Assembly (NCBI GenBank): GCA_019638235.1
Contig: JAHBUE010000001.1
Coordinates: 2,094,492 to 2,158,491, forward strand
Length of the DNA stretch: 64,000 nucleotides
Reading direction: 5' to 3'
DNA from: Cyclobacteriaceae bacterium
GTDB taxonomy: Bacteria > Bacteroidota > Bacteroidia > Cytophagales > Cyclobacteriaceae
In this document: in pieces, positions 15,730 to 24,866 of the stretch
Position numbering within the stretch: the stretch's first letter is position 1
Layout of the letters: the number at the start of each line of letters is the position of its first letter
The notes under the pieces: generated by a model
The model's database searches: none
The model's input: the letters and a program-made list of their open reading frames with translations, nothing else
What the model was told of the DNA's origin: nothing
Position numbers and translations under genes: made by a program

Positions 15730-16269
15730 TTAGAATTGGAAACCGAAGTTGATGCCGGTGCGCACACCAAAGCCATCAAAAACGCCTGTATCCCAATTGT
15801 CATTACCTGATTGACCGGATAGTTTACCGGAATAATAAGCGGGGCCAAGGAAGATGTCTAACGTAATTTTCTCTTTGAAAACCCATTGCTTTCCAATAAC
15901 CACACCGCCACCGAAAGTAGAGAAATCGGCTTTTGAACTACTGTCATCACTGTCTTCTAAACCAAAACTCTGGTAGCGCAAAAACGGTGCAACATAAACA
16001 CCTTCGGGTGCTGACGTTTGAGATAAGTAAAAACGGTATTCCGGAGTTATTCCAAAACCGTTGAATTTGGTCACATCATTAGACCAAAAAGAATAAAAAA
16101 ATCCGAGTTGAAAACTACTGTTTTCGTTGATTGCACGCTCATACGAAACATTGAGAGTCTTCACTACCGGGCTTAAAATGTTGATTTTGACAACATTCTG
16201 CGCGTGTACCGCATTGGCAGCAACCATCAGGCACACAACAAGGGCGATAAAAGTAACTTTTTTCATCAT
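15730..16269 (-). CDS. Small outer-membrane beta-barrel protein (DUF3575-like)
   Basis: A 179-residue exported protein: signal peptide ending VHAQ, then alternating strands beginning NVVKINILSPVVKTLNVSYERAI, and ending in a barrel-like GINFGFQF with C-terminal Phe, the usual outer-membrane insertion signal. The N-terminal pattern fits DUF3575-type barrels. Two adjacent ATG codons (16269, 16266) could each be the start. It has its own terminator. Confidence 0.75.
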   Translation of the reverse strand: MMKKVTFIALVVCLMVAANAVHAQNVVKINILSPVVKTLNVSYERAINENSSFQLGFFYSFWSNDVTKFNGFGITPEYRFYLSQTSAPEGVYVAPFLRYQSFGLEDSDDSSSKADFSTFGGGVVIGKQWVFKEKITLDIFLGPAYYSGKLSGQSGNDNWDTGVFDGFGVRTGINFGFQF

Positions 16270-16400
16270 TATTAGAATTTGGTTTTTAGTATTGTAAATG
16301 TAAGCTTTTCTTTACCAAAAGAATGCCAAAATGGGGTTAAACCTTACATGGGGTAGCCCGTCTGATAGGAAATTTTGATTTAATCGCTAACCTTTAGCTT

Positions 16401-17306
16401 ATGAAAACAACCTCTTTTTTTGGTAGAACGCTGGCTCTGGCAGCAATCGTTTTGTTAGGCGCCACGATTTCGTGTGAGGAAGATAATGCAGTGTTGCAGG
16501 AAGAAGCAGCCGATATAACGGAAGATGTTATTACCGATTATTTCTTTGAAGATGCCGATGACATAATTAACCTGGTGCTGTTGGCGTATGACCGCCCCGA
16601 TACGGGCGACACCACTTCCATACCCCGGACTATCGTGATGGCCGACCCGCGCCTTACTTGTAACGAGGTTGTAGTTACGATAACGATGGATGAGGAGTCA
16701 TCGTCCGAAACTCCCAAAGGCAGAATTGTTATCAACTTTGGTGAAGCCGGTTGCACGGATGCTTCAAACAATGTGCGAAAAGGAAAACTCATAGTCGATT
16801 TTACAGGTCGCAGGTTTTTGCCTGGGTCAACAATTGTTACCTCGTTCGACAAATACACGATCAACGACATAAAACTGGAGGGTGTGCGCACACTCACCAA
16901 TATTTCAACAAGCAATCTTGATTTTCCCAGGTTCGGAGTTGAACTGGAGTCGGGAAAAATAACCTGGCCGGATGGCACGGAAGCCATGCGCACGCATTGC
17001 TTTATACGCGAATGGATTCGTGCCGCTAACCCGTTAAATGATGCAGTGGTAGTTGACCGGTGTACCGGTGCTAATGTGGCGGCTTTGGGTATAAATCGCA
17101 GAGGCAGAGCTTACACCATGTTAATTCTTGAACAGTTGATGTATAAGCGCGGTTGCCCGATAGCGGTAAAAGGAGTAAAACAATTTGTTGATGTGGCTAC
17201 CGGCAAAGTGATTATGGTTGATTACGGAGATGGCAATTGCGACAGCGTTATAACCGTTTCGGTTGATGGCTACTCGCGCTCGGTGAATGTAGGAAGAAGG
17301 GGATAA
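16401..17306 (+). CDS. Putative lipoprotein of unknown function
   Basis: A 301-residue protein with a lipoprotein-like signal (LAAIVLLGATISC, Cys about residue 26) followed by an acidic stretch (EEDNAVLQEEAADITED). The mature part is beta-rich with repeats such as GRIVINFGEAGCTDASNNVRKGKLIVDFTG and a pair of cysteines (RCTG, RGCP). No domain recognised; similar proteins in Bacteroidota are surface lipoproteins. Monocistronic, upstream of thyA. Confidence 0.7.
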   Translation: MKTTSFFGRTLALAAIVLLGATISCEEDNAVLQEEAADITEDVITDYFFEDADDIINLVLLAYDRPDTGDTTSIPRTIVMADPRLTCNEVVVTITMDEESSSETPKGRIVINFGEAGCTDASNNVRKGKLIVDFTGRRFLPGSTIVTSFDKYTINDIKLEGVRTLTNISTSNLDFPRFGVELESGKITWPDGTEAMRTHCFIREWIRAANPLNDAVVVDRCTGANVAALGINRRGRAYTMLILEQLMYKRGCPIAVKGVKQFVDVATGKVIMVDYGDGNCDSVITVSVDGYSRSVNVGRRG

Positions 17307-17393
17307 CGTGGGTTGGTTTTTTGGTGAAAAGTCCCGGTGCAGGTCAATATGGGTCAGGACTTTTTCTTTTATTTGCCGTTGAAAACCACTGCC

Positions 17394-18188
17394 ATGCGAA
17401 ACTACCTTGATTTGATGAAAGACATCCTGGAAACAGGAGCAATGAAGACGGACAGAACAGGAACAGGTACTTACTCCGTGTTTGGCCGCCAGTTGCGGTT
17501 CGATTTAAGCGAGGGGTTTCCGTTGGTTACTACCAAAAAACTGCATCTGCGTTCTATTATATATGAGTTGCTCTGGTTCCTGAATGGCGATACAAACATT
17601 AAGTACCTGAACGACAATGGCGTAACTATATGGGATGAATGGGCTGATGAAAACGGAAATCTTGGCCCGGTGTACGGTCACCAGTGGCGAAGTTGGCCTG
17701 CACCGGATGGAACCACTATCGACCAGGTTTCAAATGTTATCAACCAGATTAAAAACAAACCCGACTCGCGCAGGCATATTGTTTCGGCATGGAACCCGGC
17801 CGAAGTTGATAAGATGGCGCTACCCCCATGCCATGCCCTGTTCCAGTTTTATGTAGCCGGTGGCAAATTATCCTGCCAGCTCTACCAACGCTCGGCTGAT
17901 TATTTCCTGGGTGTTCCGTTTAATATTGCCTCGTATGCGTTGCTTACCTGTATGTTCGCGCAGCAATGCAACCTCGAAGCCGGGGAGTTTGTGTGGACGG
18001 GGGGAGATGTTCATCTATATACTAACCATATTGAGCAGGCAAAGCTTCAGCTAACCCGCGAGCCACATCCGCTGCCCAAACTTGTTATCAGGCGAAAGCC
18101 AGCCAGTGTTTTCGATTACGCTTTTGAAGATTTTGAGATTGTCGATTACCAGTCGCACCCGGGCATTAAGGCGCCTATTGCTGTTTAA
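17394..18188 (+). CDS. thyA: Thymidylate synthase
   Basis: Converts dUMP to dTMP with methylene-tetrahydrofolate. ATG 17394 ([15 protein letters not shown]) gives 264 residues, the classic ThyA length; the frame is open farther upstream but lacks homology there. Landmarks are [18 protein letters not shown], the catalytic Cys in [32 protein letters not shown], and DVHLYTNH. It is followed after about 90 bases by sdaAB. Confidence 0.97.
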   Translation: MRNYLDLMKDILETGAMKTDRTGTGTYSVFGRQLRFDLSEGFPLVTTKKLHLRSIIYELLWFLNGDTNIKYLNDNGVTIWDEWADENGNLGPVYGHQWRSWPAPDGTTIDQVSNVINQIKNKPDSRRHIVSAWNPAEVDKMALPPCHALFQFYVAGGKLSCQLYQRSADYFLGVPFNIASYALLTCMFAQQCNLEAGEFVWTGGDVHLYTNHIEQAKLQLTREPHPLPKLVIRRKPASVFDYAFEDFEIVDYQSHPGIKAPIAV

Positions 18189-18275
18189 TGAGAGATACCC
18201 TTATTTGTTTTTAAAAATACCCCTGCCTGTAATAATTGTATAGTCAGTGCGACAAATGCCGTATTCAAACCCATT

Positions 18276-18953
18276 ATGCACGAGAAAAGCAGCATTTTTG
18301 ATATGATAGGCCCTGTAATGATAGGCCCTTCCAGTTCGCATACTGCGGGGGTGGTGCGCATAGCCCGTACGGCCGTCCGGTTGCTGGGGGGGATACCCGA
18401 TGAAGCCGAGGTTATTTTTTACAACTCTTTCGCCCGCACATACGAAGGTCACGGAAGCGACCGTGCCATTATAGCCGGCTTGCAGGATTTCAAAACGGAC
18501 GATAAACGTATTAAAGAGTCGCTGGAACTGGCTAAGGAAAGAGGATTGAAATACCAGTTTAAATCTGTTGGCAATGCGTCAACCATGCACCCCAACACCA
18601 TTCGGCTAACCCTTAAAAAAGGCAACCGCGAAATTGAGGTATTGGGAGAGAGCAAGGGGGGAGGCATTATTAATATTGCCGAAGTAGATGGCTTCAAAGC
18701 CGATTTCAACGCCAGCCTGCATACCATAGTGATTTTTGCTGATGATGTGAAAGGAAGTATAGCTTTCATCGCCAACATTTTGGCGCATGACGACTGCAAC
18801 ATTGCTACTATGTCGGTTTCCCGTAAGGGCAAGCACGATGAAGCCTGTTTGGTAATTGAAATGGATTCGGGCATTAAGACTGTAACATTAGATTACCTGC
18901 GGAGTCTAAGATGGGTTAAGGAAGTAATTTATATACCGGATATTGATCTTTAA
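18276..18953 (+). CDS. sdaAB: L-serine dehydratase, beta-subunit domain (iron-sulfur type)
   Basis: A 225-residue beta subunit of iron-sulfur L-serine ammonia-lyase, which turns serine into pyruvate and ammonia. The N-terminus has IFDMIGPVMIGPSSSHTAG, followed by FYNSFARTYEGHGSDRAI; the C-terminus is an ACT domain (LHTIVIFADDVKGSIAFIANILAHDDCNIATMSVSR) that may sense serine. The alpha subunit gene, which carries the 4Fe-4S cluster, is not adjacent and must lie elsewhere if the enzyme is active. Confidence 0.92.
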   Translation: MHEKSSIFDMIGPVMIGPSSSHTAGVVRIARTAVRLLGGIPDEAEVIFYNSFARTYEGHGSDRAIIAGLQDFKTDDKRIKESLELAKERGLKYQFKSVGNASTMHPNTIRLTLKKGNREIEVLGESKGGGIINIAEVDGFKADFNASLHTIVIFADDVKGSIAFIANILAHDDCNIATMSVSRKGKHDEACLVIEMDSGIKTVTLDYLRSLRWVKEVIYIPDIDL

Positions 18954-18960
18954 AAATATT

Positions 18961-20391
18961 ATGAGGGGATTTTTCTTTACCGTATGTGTACTTATCAGCG
19001 TGCTTTCGTATGGTCAGCAGGCTAAGAAAGTCTGGACGTTACGCGAACTGGTTGACTACGCCATTTCAAGTAACTTAACCGTTAAGCGTAGCAACTACAA
19101 CGTGCGGTCGGGTGAGATAAACTATCTGCAATCGAAGATGGCCATGCTGCCTTCGTTAAACGCATCAACGAATTATGGTTATAATTGGGGTCGTAACATT
19201 GACCCTACCACAAACTTGTTCGTAGAGCAACGCATTAATTCTATCAATGCCAATGCGAGTAGTTCGTTGTTGTTGTGGAATGGTTTCAGGCTGTTCTATG
19301 CCATGAAGCAAAGCGAAGCCGAATTAGACGCCATTAACAAGGATATGATTAAGGCAAGGAACGATGTTATTCTGAATGTGATAACCCTCTACCTGAATGT
19401 TGTATTTAATAAAGAGCTTTATGCCAATGCCGAGTACCAGTTAAATTCAACACGCCAGCAACTTGACCGTACAAATAAGTTAGTAGAAGCCGGGGCTTTG
19501 CCGCGTGCCGATGCGTTGAACCTCGAAGCTCAGTTTGCTACCAATGAATTGAACCTGATTCAGCGCGAGAATGCCTTGAATTTATCGTTACTGCAATTGA
19601 AGCAGGCGCTTCAGCTTCCGGCATCAACCGAAATGGATGTAGAGTTACTGAATGTTGACCTCACCGACCCGGCTATCAACAAATCATCTGAAGAAATTTA
19701 TGAAATAGCCGTAATGTCTATGCCCGAAATTGAGGCAGCACGTCTGCGTCAAAAAAGCTCCGTATTGGCGTTACGTTCTACAAGAGGAAACTATTACCCG
19801 CGACTTTCAGTAAACGGTTCGCTTTCAACGCTGTATTCTTCCGCACGGCAGGAAGCACTTTTGCAAGGTACTACTATTGTTCCGAGAGAGATCGGCTATT
19901 TACAAAACAATCCGGGAGAGTTGGTATATACCAATGTTGAAGTAAATCAATTTTCATTTCAAACCGTAAGCCATCAGGAACAATTCAGAAACAACCTCGG
20001 TAAAGGGTTAGGCTTTAATTTGCAAATCCCTATTTTCAATGGATTTCAGGCGCGATCTGCCGTTCAACGCGCAGCCATCAACCGCGAGTTGGCAGACATT
20101 TCATTAATTGAAAATGAAAACATGCTAAGGCAATCCGTTGAAACAGCTTACAACGATGCGGTTGCAGCATCAAAAACATACCAATCGGCACAAAAACAAG
20201 TGGGTGCGCGCGATGAAGCATTTCGCATGACAAAACAGCGGTTTGAATCAGGCGCTGCAAACTTTGTTGAATACCAGGTAGCCGAGAATGACCTTTTCCA
20301 GTCGCAGTCGGATTTGCTTCGTGCAAAGTATGATTTTATTTTCAGGAAAAAAGTTCTTGATTTCTACCAGGGTTTACCGTTAGATTTTTAA
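18961..20391 (+). CDS. TolC-family outer-membrane efflux protein
   Basis: A 476-residue TolC-like channel from ATG 18961, 7 bases after the sdaAB stop (a TTG at 18943 would overlap sdaAB). Signal peptide ends LSYGQQ. The helical barrel has the duplicated OEP repeat: LRELVDYAISSNLTVKRSNYNV and NLQIPIFNGFQARSAVQRA with the common N-x-x-x-x-P-I-F-x-G turn. It pairs with the adaptor gene 26 bases downstream to form part of an efflux or secretion complex; no pump gene follows. Confidence 0.92.
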   Translation: MRGFFFTVCVLISVLSYGQQAKKVWTLRELVDYAISSNLTVKRSNYNVRSGEINYLQSKMAMLPSLNASTNYGYNWGRNIDPTTNLFVEQRINSINANASSSLLLWNGFRLFYAMKQSEAELDAINKDMIKARNDVILNVITLYLNVVFNKELYANAEYQLNSTRQQLDRTNKLVEAGALPRADALNLEAQFATNELNLIQRENALNLSLLQLKQALQLPASTEMDVELLNVDLTDPAINKSSEEIYEIAVMSMPEIEAARLRQKSSVLALRSTRGNYYPRLSVNGSLSTLYSSARQEALLQGTTIVPREIGYLQNNPGELVYTNVEVNQFSFQTVSHQEQFRNNLGKGLGFNLQIPIFNGFQARSAVQRAAINRELADISLIENENMLRQSVETAYNDAVAASKTYQSAQKQVGARDEAFRMTKQRFESGAANFVEYQVAENDLFQSQSDLLRAKYDFIFRKKVLDFYQGLPLDF

Positions 20392-20417
20392 TTCCACTAC
20401 GTTAACGCATAAAGTAC

Positions 20418-21788
20418 ATGGCCAAACAGAAAAAAAAATCGAATAAGCTGATTTATATCCTTATAGGAGCAGTAGTAGTATTGTTATTATTTGTCGTTAT
20501 CGGCAGGTCGCAAGGATGGATAGGCAAACCGAAAGATCTTGAAGTTGAATTAGCCAAGGTTGGCCGGGCCACTATTGTTGAAAAGGTAAGCGCTTCAGGC
20601 ACGGTTCAGCCGGTTACGGAAGTAAAACTTGCGCCAGAAGTTTCCGGTGAAATTCGTGAGCTGCACATTGAAGATGGCGACTCCGTTACCCGTGGCGATA
20701 TGCTTGTTAAAATTCGCCCCGATACCTGGTTATCTCAACTTGAACGTGCCGAAGCATCACTAAATCAGCAACGTGCCAATTTAGTAGCGTCCGAGGCATC
20801 GTTGTCGAGAGCCGAGGCAACGTATATTCGTGCCGAACAGGATTTTGAACGCCAGAAAAAATTATGGAATGAAAAAGTAATTTCCGAAGCCGATTGGCAG
20901 TTAGCGCAGCAAAATTTCAAAGTAGCCGAAAATGATTTGAAGTCGGCTAAGCAATCGGTACAAGCCGCGAAGTATGTTGTAAGAAGCAGCGAGGCAACCG
21001 TAAACGAAGCCCGCGAAAATGTAAGGCTTACCAGTGTGGTAGCGCCCATGAACGGCCACGTTTCAAAACTTAATGTGAAGAAAGGTGAGCGCGTAGTAGG
21101 TACAGCACAAATGCAGGGTACTGAAATGCTTCGTATTGCCGACTTGAGTGTGATGGAAGTGCGGGTTGATGTAAATGAAAATGATATTATCCGTGTGCAC
21201 ATTGGCGATACCGCCCTGATTGATGTTGATGCCTATGCCAATACCGCCCGGCAGTTCAAGGGATTGGTAACGCACATTGCCAACACCGCTCGCGACAAGG
21301 TTTCGGCTGATGCCATTACCGAATTTGAGGTGCGAATTCTTATCCTGAATTCTTCCTATAAAGATTTGATTGATTCCGGTAAGCGTTACCCGTTCCGTCC
21401 GGGAATGACGGCCAGCGTTGAAATTCTGGCTAACCGCAAAGAGGATGTTATTTCAGTTCCGTTAGCAGCCGTAACTACCCGCGCTGATGATGGAAAACGC
21501 GCTTCAGGACAGGCAGCCGGAACGGAAACTAAAAAACCGGCAGAGAAGAAGGATAAGGTTGTGGTGTTTGTTAATGATAACGGTGTGGCTAAAATGATTG
21601 AAGTAAAAACCGGCATAAGCGATTACGATAATATTGAGATACTGGAAGGCGTGAGCGATAGCACCGAAGTTGTTACCGGCCCGTTCCTGGTAGTGTCTAA
21701 ACGCCTGAAAGAAGGAGATAAAATCCGTTCGGCTCAAAAAACTTCTCCAAAGAAAAAAGAAGAGCAACCTGAAAAATCTGAAGAGTAA
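20418..21788 (+). CDS. Periplasmic adaptor (membrane fusion) protein, HlyD/MacA-like
   Basis: A 456-residue adaptor with a single N-terminal membrane helix (LIYILIGAVVVLLLFVVIG), a split lipoyl domain (VQPVTEVKLAPEVSGEIRELHIEDGDSV ... VVAPMNGHVSKLNVKKGERV), a long alpha-helical hairpin, a beta-barrel domain and a Lys/Glu-rich tail. It would link an inner-membrane pump to the TolC protein encoded just upstream. A long coiled-coil hairpin suggests a MacA-type partner, but no MacB ABC transporter is here; the operon ends at a terminator. Confidence 0.9.
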   Translation: MAKQKKKSNKLIYILIGAVVVLLLFVVIGRSQGWIGKPKDLEVELAKVGRATIVEKVSASGTVQPVTEVKLAPEVSGEIRELHIEDGDSVTRGDMLVKIRPDTWLSQLERAEASLNQQRANLVASEASLSRAEATYIRAEQDFERQKKLWNEKVISEADWQLAQQNFKVAENDLKSAKQSVQAAKYVVRSSEATVNEARENVRLTSVVAPMNGHVSKLNVKKGERVVGTAQMQGTEMLRIADLSVMEVRVDVNENDIIRVHIGDTALIDVDAYANTARQFKGLVTHIANTARDKVSADAITEFEVRILILNSSYKDLIDSGKRYPFRPGMTASVEILANRKEDVISVPLAAVTTRADDGKRASGQAAGTETKKPAEKKDKVVVFVNDNGVAKMIEVKTGISDYDNIEILEGVSDSTEVVTGPFLVVSKRLKEGDKIRSAQKTSPKKKEEQPEKSEE

Positions 21789-21810
21789 AAAGCCCTGATA
21801 GTATTTGTTA

Positions 21811-21847
21811 AACTCCCGGTTGGTTAATCAGTCGGGAGTTTTTTTAT
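21811..21847 (+). terminator. Rho-independent terminator after the adaptor gene
   Basis: A 9-base stem AAACTCCCG / CGGGAGTTT with a 14-base loop, followed by TTTTTA. It separates the efflux pair from ppa. Confidence 0.88.
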
Positions 21848-21868
21848 ACCTTGCCGAAAAAAAAGAAA

Positions 21869-22405
21869 ATGGTACAGCATCCCTGGCATGAAGTTTCAAT
21901 AGGCGTTGACCCGCCCGAACAGGTAAACGCTATTATTGAAATCCCGAAAGGTTCGCGGGCGAAATATGAAATTGATAAAGACAGCGGCCTGATTAAACTT
22001 GACCGTGTATTGTATCCGTCCATGTACTACCCGCTCAATTATGGTTTTATTCCTCAAACCTATGGCGAAGACCACGACCCGTTGGATATTGTTGTGTTGA
22101 CGCAAGTTTCGGTAGTGCCGCGTTGTATGATTCCTTCCAAAGTGATAGGCGTTATGCGCATGATTGACCAGGGCGAAGCCGATGATAAGATTATTGCCGT
22201 TGCCGAGCAGGATGCCAGCGTGAGCCATATACGTGATGTGAGCGAACTGCCGGATTTTTTTCGGGTTGAGTTAAAACACTTTTTTGAGAATTATAAAGCC
22301 CTTGAAAACAAAAAAGTAATTATTGACGAATTTCTGGGCAAGGCACACGCCCTACCGATTATAGATAGGAGTATAGTTCATTATAAAGAAGTGTTCAGGA
22401 AATAG
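21869..22405 (+). CDS. ppa: Inorganic pyrophosphatase
   Basis: Family I soluble pyrophosphatase, hydrolysing PPi released in biosynthesis. ATG 21869 ([12 protein letters not shown]) gives 178 residues; an in-frame TTG at 21851 adds only lysines. Active-site landmarks are [28 protein letters not shown], and the metal-binding [11 protein letters not shown]. It converges on the CPBP gene with one base between stops. Confidence 0.96.
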   Translation: MVQHPWHEVSIGVDPPEQVNAIIEIPKGSRAKYEIDKDSGLIKLDRVLYPSMYYPLNYGFIPQTYGEDHDPLDIVVLTQVSVVPRCMIPSKVIGVMRMIDQGEADDKIIAVAEQDASVSHIRDVSELPDFFRVELKHFFENYKALENKKVIIDEFLGKAHALPIIDRSIVHYKEVFRK

Positions 22406-22406
22406 G

Positions 22407-23348
22407 TCAATGCTGATAATTGCGTACAACGCTTTGCATAAACGCGGCAATTTCCATTAACCACGCAATGCCCACATGAACAAAAATGCCACCCCATATA
22501 CTTCGGGTTTCAAGTGCGATTACACCTAATATATATCCGCCAAAAATTGAACTTACGGCTTCGGGCATGGGCTTGCCAAAGTGAAGAAAGCAGTACAAAC
22601 TTGCCATAGGCAATATAGCCGACCGGCCTAAGGCTGCGGCCATGCCAATTACTAAAAACCCCCGATAGAAAAATTCTACACTGATAAAATTACTGGCGTA
22701 CGCCAACTCATAACTCAGCACGGTAACCCATTCGGGCACGCCTAAAAATTCGTGTGCTGTTGTTACTTTATACATGGGGTATTGCTGTTGAAAGCCCGGC
22801 AGAAACGAGGCCATAACAATTATCGGCAGCATAATCAGCAACAGCATAATGTATGGTTTAATGTCGGGTGTTTTTGATGCAAGCCCGTAGAAACCGTTGC
22901 GCGGTTTTTCGTAAATAAGATAGAATAGAAAAACAGGAAGAATGATATACAGAATGCCAGCGAGATTGTGCGCTATCTTATATGCCAGGTACGAAATTTC
23001 ATAATGGGTGTTGTTAAGCGCCCACGGCTCAACAAACAAACCGCTTCTGTCGAAGCTGATGACGGCTACTAAGAATAGCGCCCTGACCCAGAAATCGCGT
23101 GTGAGGTTGAGTTTTTTGTTTGCGAAAAGCTGAATCAGCAATACAGGTATAAAGTAAGCAACGGCATGTGTAAGCGCATAGAACGCAAACTTTGTAACCC
23201 CTGATTGCTGGTCAAGGAAGCTGTCTTCAAAATCATATTTATAATTGAAGATAATACAGATAGTGAGGAACACGGCAATGGATGCGTACTCACCCAAGTT
23301 AAAATCTTGTTGAATGTGTTGGCGCAGGTATTGCCAAAGTTTTTTCAT
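22407..23348 (-). CDS. CPBP family intramembrane protease-like protein
   Basis: A 313-residue polytopic membrane protein with about eight hydrophobic segments. The CPBP/Abi region is at the C-terminus: SVEFFYRGFLVIG, then LYCFLHFGKPMPEAVSSIFGGYILG, then FVHVGIAWLMEI. These correspond to motif 1 (EExxxR), motif 2 (His) and motif 3. The first Glu of motif 1 is Val here, so proteolytic activity is uncertain. It overlaps maf by four bases at its start, suggesting translational coupling. Confidence 0.85.
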   Translation of the reverse strand: MKKLWQYLRQHIQQDFNLGEYASIAVFLTICIIFNYKYDFEDSFLDQQSGVTKFAFYALTHAVAYFIPVLLIQLFANKKLNLTRDFWVRALFLVAVISFDRSGLFVEPWALNNTHYEISYLAYKIAHNLAGILYIILPVFLFYLIYEKPRNGFYGLASKTPDIKPYIMLLLIMLPIIVMASFLPGFQQQYPMYKVTTAHEFLGVPEWVTVLSYELAYASNFISVEFFYRGFLVIGMAAALGRSAILPMASLYCFLHFGKPMPEAVSSIFGGYILGVIALETRSIWGGIFVHVGIAWLMEIAAFMQSVVRNYQH

Positions 23349-23914
23349 GACCAGTTTTTGAGATGCTCGTAAACCTTATGGATGGGTAGCCCCATCACGT
23401 TAAAGTAAGAACCTTCAATGCGTTCAATGGCAATCATGCCGATAAAATCCTGCGCGCCATAAGCGCCCGCCTTGTCGTAAGGTTTGTATTGGTGAACGTA
23501 AAACTCAATTTCTTGCTGCGTAAGCTTTCGGAAAGTTACAGTTGTGGTGTCGTCAAAACTTTCTTCTTTCCCTGCCGATAGTATGCAAACACCGGTCATT
23601 ACCGTGTGTGTTTTTCCGTTCAATCGCGAGAGCATGGAGATAGCCTCATTCCGGTCGGCCGGTTTATTTAAAATTTCCCCATCAAGAATAACAACCGTAT
23701 CGGCTGTAACGATTATTTCATTATGAATTTCAGTTCTGAAATATTCGGCTTTCTTATTTGCAAGGTATCGGGCTACCTGCTCAACCGGCAATTCGGCCGG
23801 GAACGATTCGTCCACGTCAGGCTTTTCAATAGTAAACTCAAAACCCGCTTCGCGCATCAGAAATTGCCTGCGTGGAGAACTGGAAGCGAGGATGAGAGGT
23901 CTGTTGAAGTTCAT
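23345..23914 (-). CDS. maf: Maf-like nucleoside triphosphate pyrophosphatase
   Basis: A 189-residue Maf/YhdE-type house-cleaning enzyme that hydrolyses non-canonical or dTTP/UTP nucleotides. ATG 23914 (MNFNRPLILASSSPRRQ) carries the signature ASSSPRR directly; an upstream in-frame start at 23938 seems less likely. Other conserved parts are VDESFP, ADTVVILDGEILNKP, and YKPYDKAGAYGAQDF with the catalytic Asp and Gln. It is the first gene of a two-gene unit with the CPBP protein. Confidence 0.93.
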   Translation of the reverse strand: MNFNRPLILASSSPRRQFLMREAGFEFTIEKPDVDESFPAELPVEQVARYLANKKAEYFRTEIHNEIIVTADTVVILDGEILNKPADRNEAISMLSRLNGKTHTVMTGVCILSAGKEESFDDTTTVTFRKLTQQEIEFYVHQYKPYDKAGAYGAQDFIGMIAIERIEGSYFNVMGLPIHKVYEHLKNWS

Positions 23915-23966
23915 GCTTCGTGTGTTTTCACAACACATAGACTTCTTATATTTTTATTAGCAGTCA

Positions 23967-24866
23967 TTACTCTATTTTTACATTGTTCTGATTTACCTTA
24001 TACTCTACTCCATTAAAAATCAGGAGTGATGTCCATGTGATATCTGTTTCAGGAAGCCCGCAAAATGTCAGAAGAATAGGTTTTCCGTTTATTTCTTTAG
24101 AAACAATAGATAAATCATAGATGAATTCACTTGATTCACTTTTGTAAAGTAAATTCACTTTATTACCCAGTGTTTCAATTATGAAGGCTGTTGTGTCGGC
24201 AGATATTATTGAATATACATTCCCGTGTTCAGATAGCTTATAATGAGTTTGTCTCCACACCCGTTCGTTGTTTACACCTATGTGCTTTATAAGCTTGGAG
24301 GTTAAGGTATCACTATCGATGACGGAGTATTCAAGTGTGCTTAAATTTTCTCTTATATTTCCAATGCAAAATTGGTAGTCAGATATACCAGGATTTTCAA
24401 GCTTAAATACTGCTACAAACCTGCTCTCGATCACATCCTCTACATATTCAACGCCAGTTAATTCTCCAGTAGTAATTAACTCGTTATTCCTATTGTAGAT
24501 GTTGATTTTATTTAACCCATCCAATATAAAGTATTGCTTGACTTTTTCGGTTGGAATCCTTACTCTTTTCAGTTCTTCGTTTCGAAAGATTATTGAATCA
24601 CCCAGACTTCTCACTTTATCGTAATCTGCATAATTAAAACCCTCAATGAAATAGATGTCAGTGTAAAAATCATCACTGTTTTCAAATTTGTTGATAAACC
24701 CAATGTAGCTTAACGAGTCTGTTGCCTGAATGTTTGAAATGATTTCCTGTTGAGCAATTGTAATGCTTTCTGTATTGCTGTCAGACTTTGAATTATCACT
24801 TGCCCCAGGCGTTGTGCAGGCAATTAAAAGTGTCAGAGCGAACAATTTGTATAGAGGTTTCATCAT
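23967..24866 (-). CDS. Putative lipoprotein of unknown function
   Basis: A 299-residue protein with lipobox LTLLIAC (Cys 17) and a Ser/Asn/Asp-rich linker. The mature part is beta-rich, AT-rich in codon use, and without a recognised domain. Two adjacent ATG codons (24866, 24863) are possible starts; the first overlaps the upstream DUF1015 stop by one base, so the genes are probably co-transcribed. It ends close to maf. Confidence 0.7.
   Translation of the reverse strand: MMKPLYKLFALTLLIACTTPGASDNSKSDSNTESITIAQQEIISNIQATDSLSYIGFINKFENSDDFYTDIYFIEGFNYADYDKVRSLGDSIIFRNEELKRVRIPTEKVKQYFILDGLNKINIYNRNNELITTGELTGVEYVEDVIESRFVAVFKLENPGISDYQFCIGNIRENLSTLEYSVIDSDTLTSKLIKHIGVNNERVWRQTHYKLSEHGNVYSIISADTTAFIIETLGNKVNLLYKSESSEFIYDLSIVSKEINGKPILLTFCGLPETDITWTSLLIFNGVEYKVNQNNVKIE

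Noticed and set aside
17337..17393. Upstream extension of thyA
   Set aside because: The frame is open from 17337 but the ATG at 17394 gives the standard 264-residue enzyme, and the extension has no similarity to ThyA.
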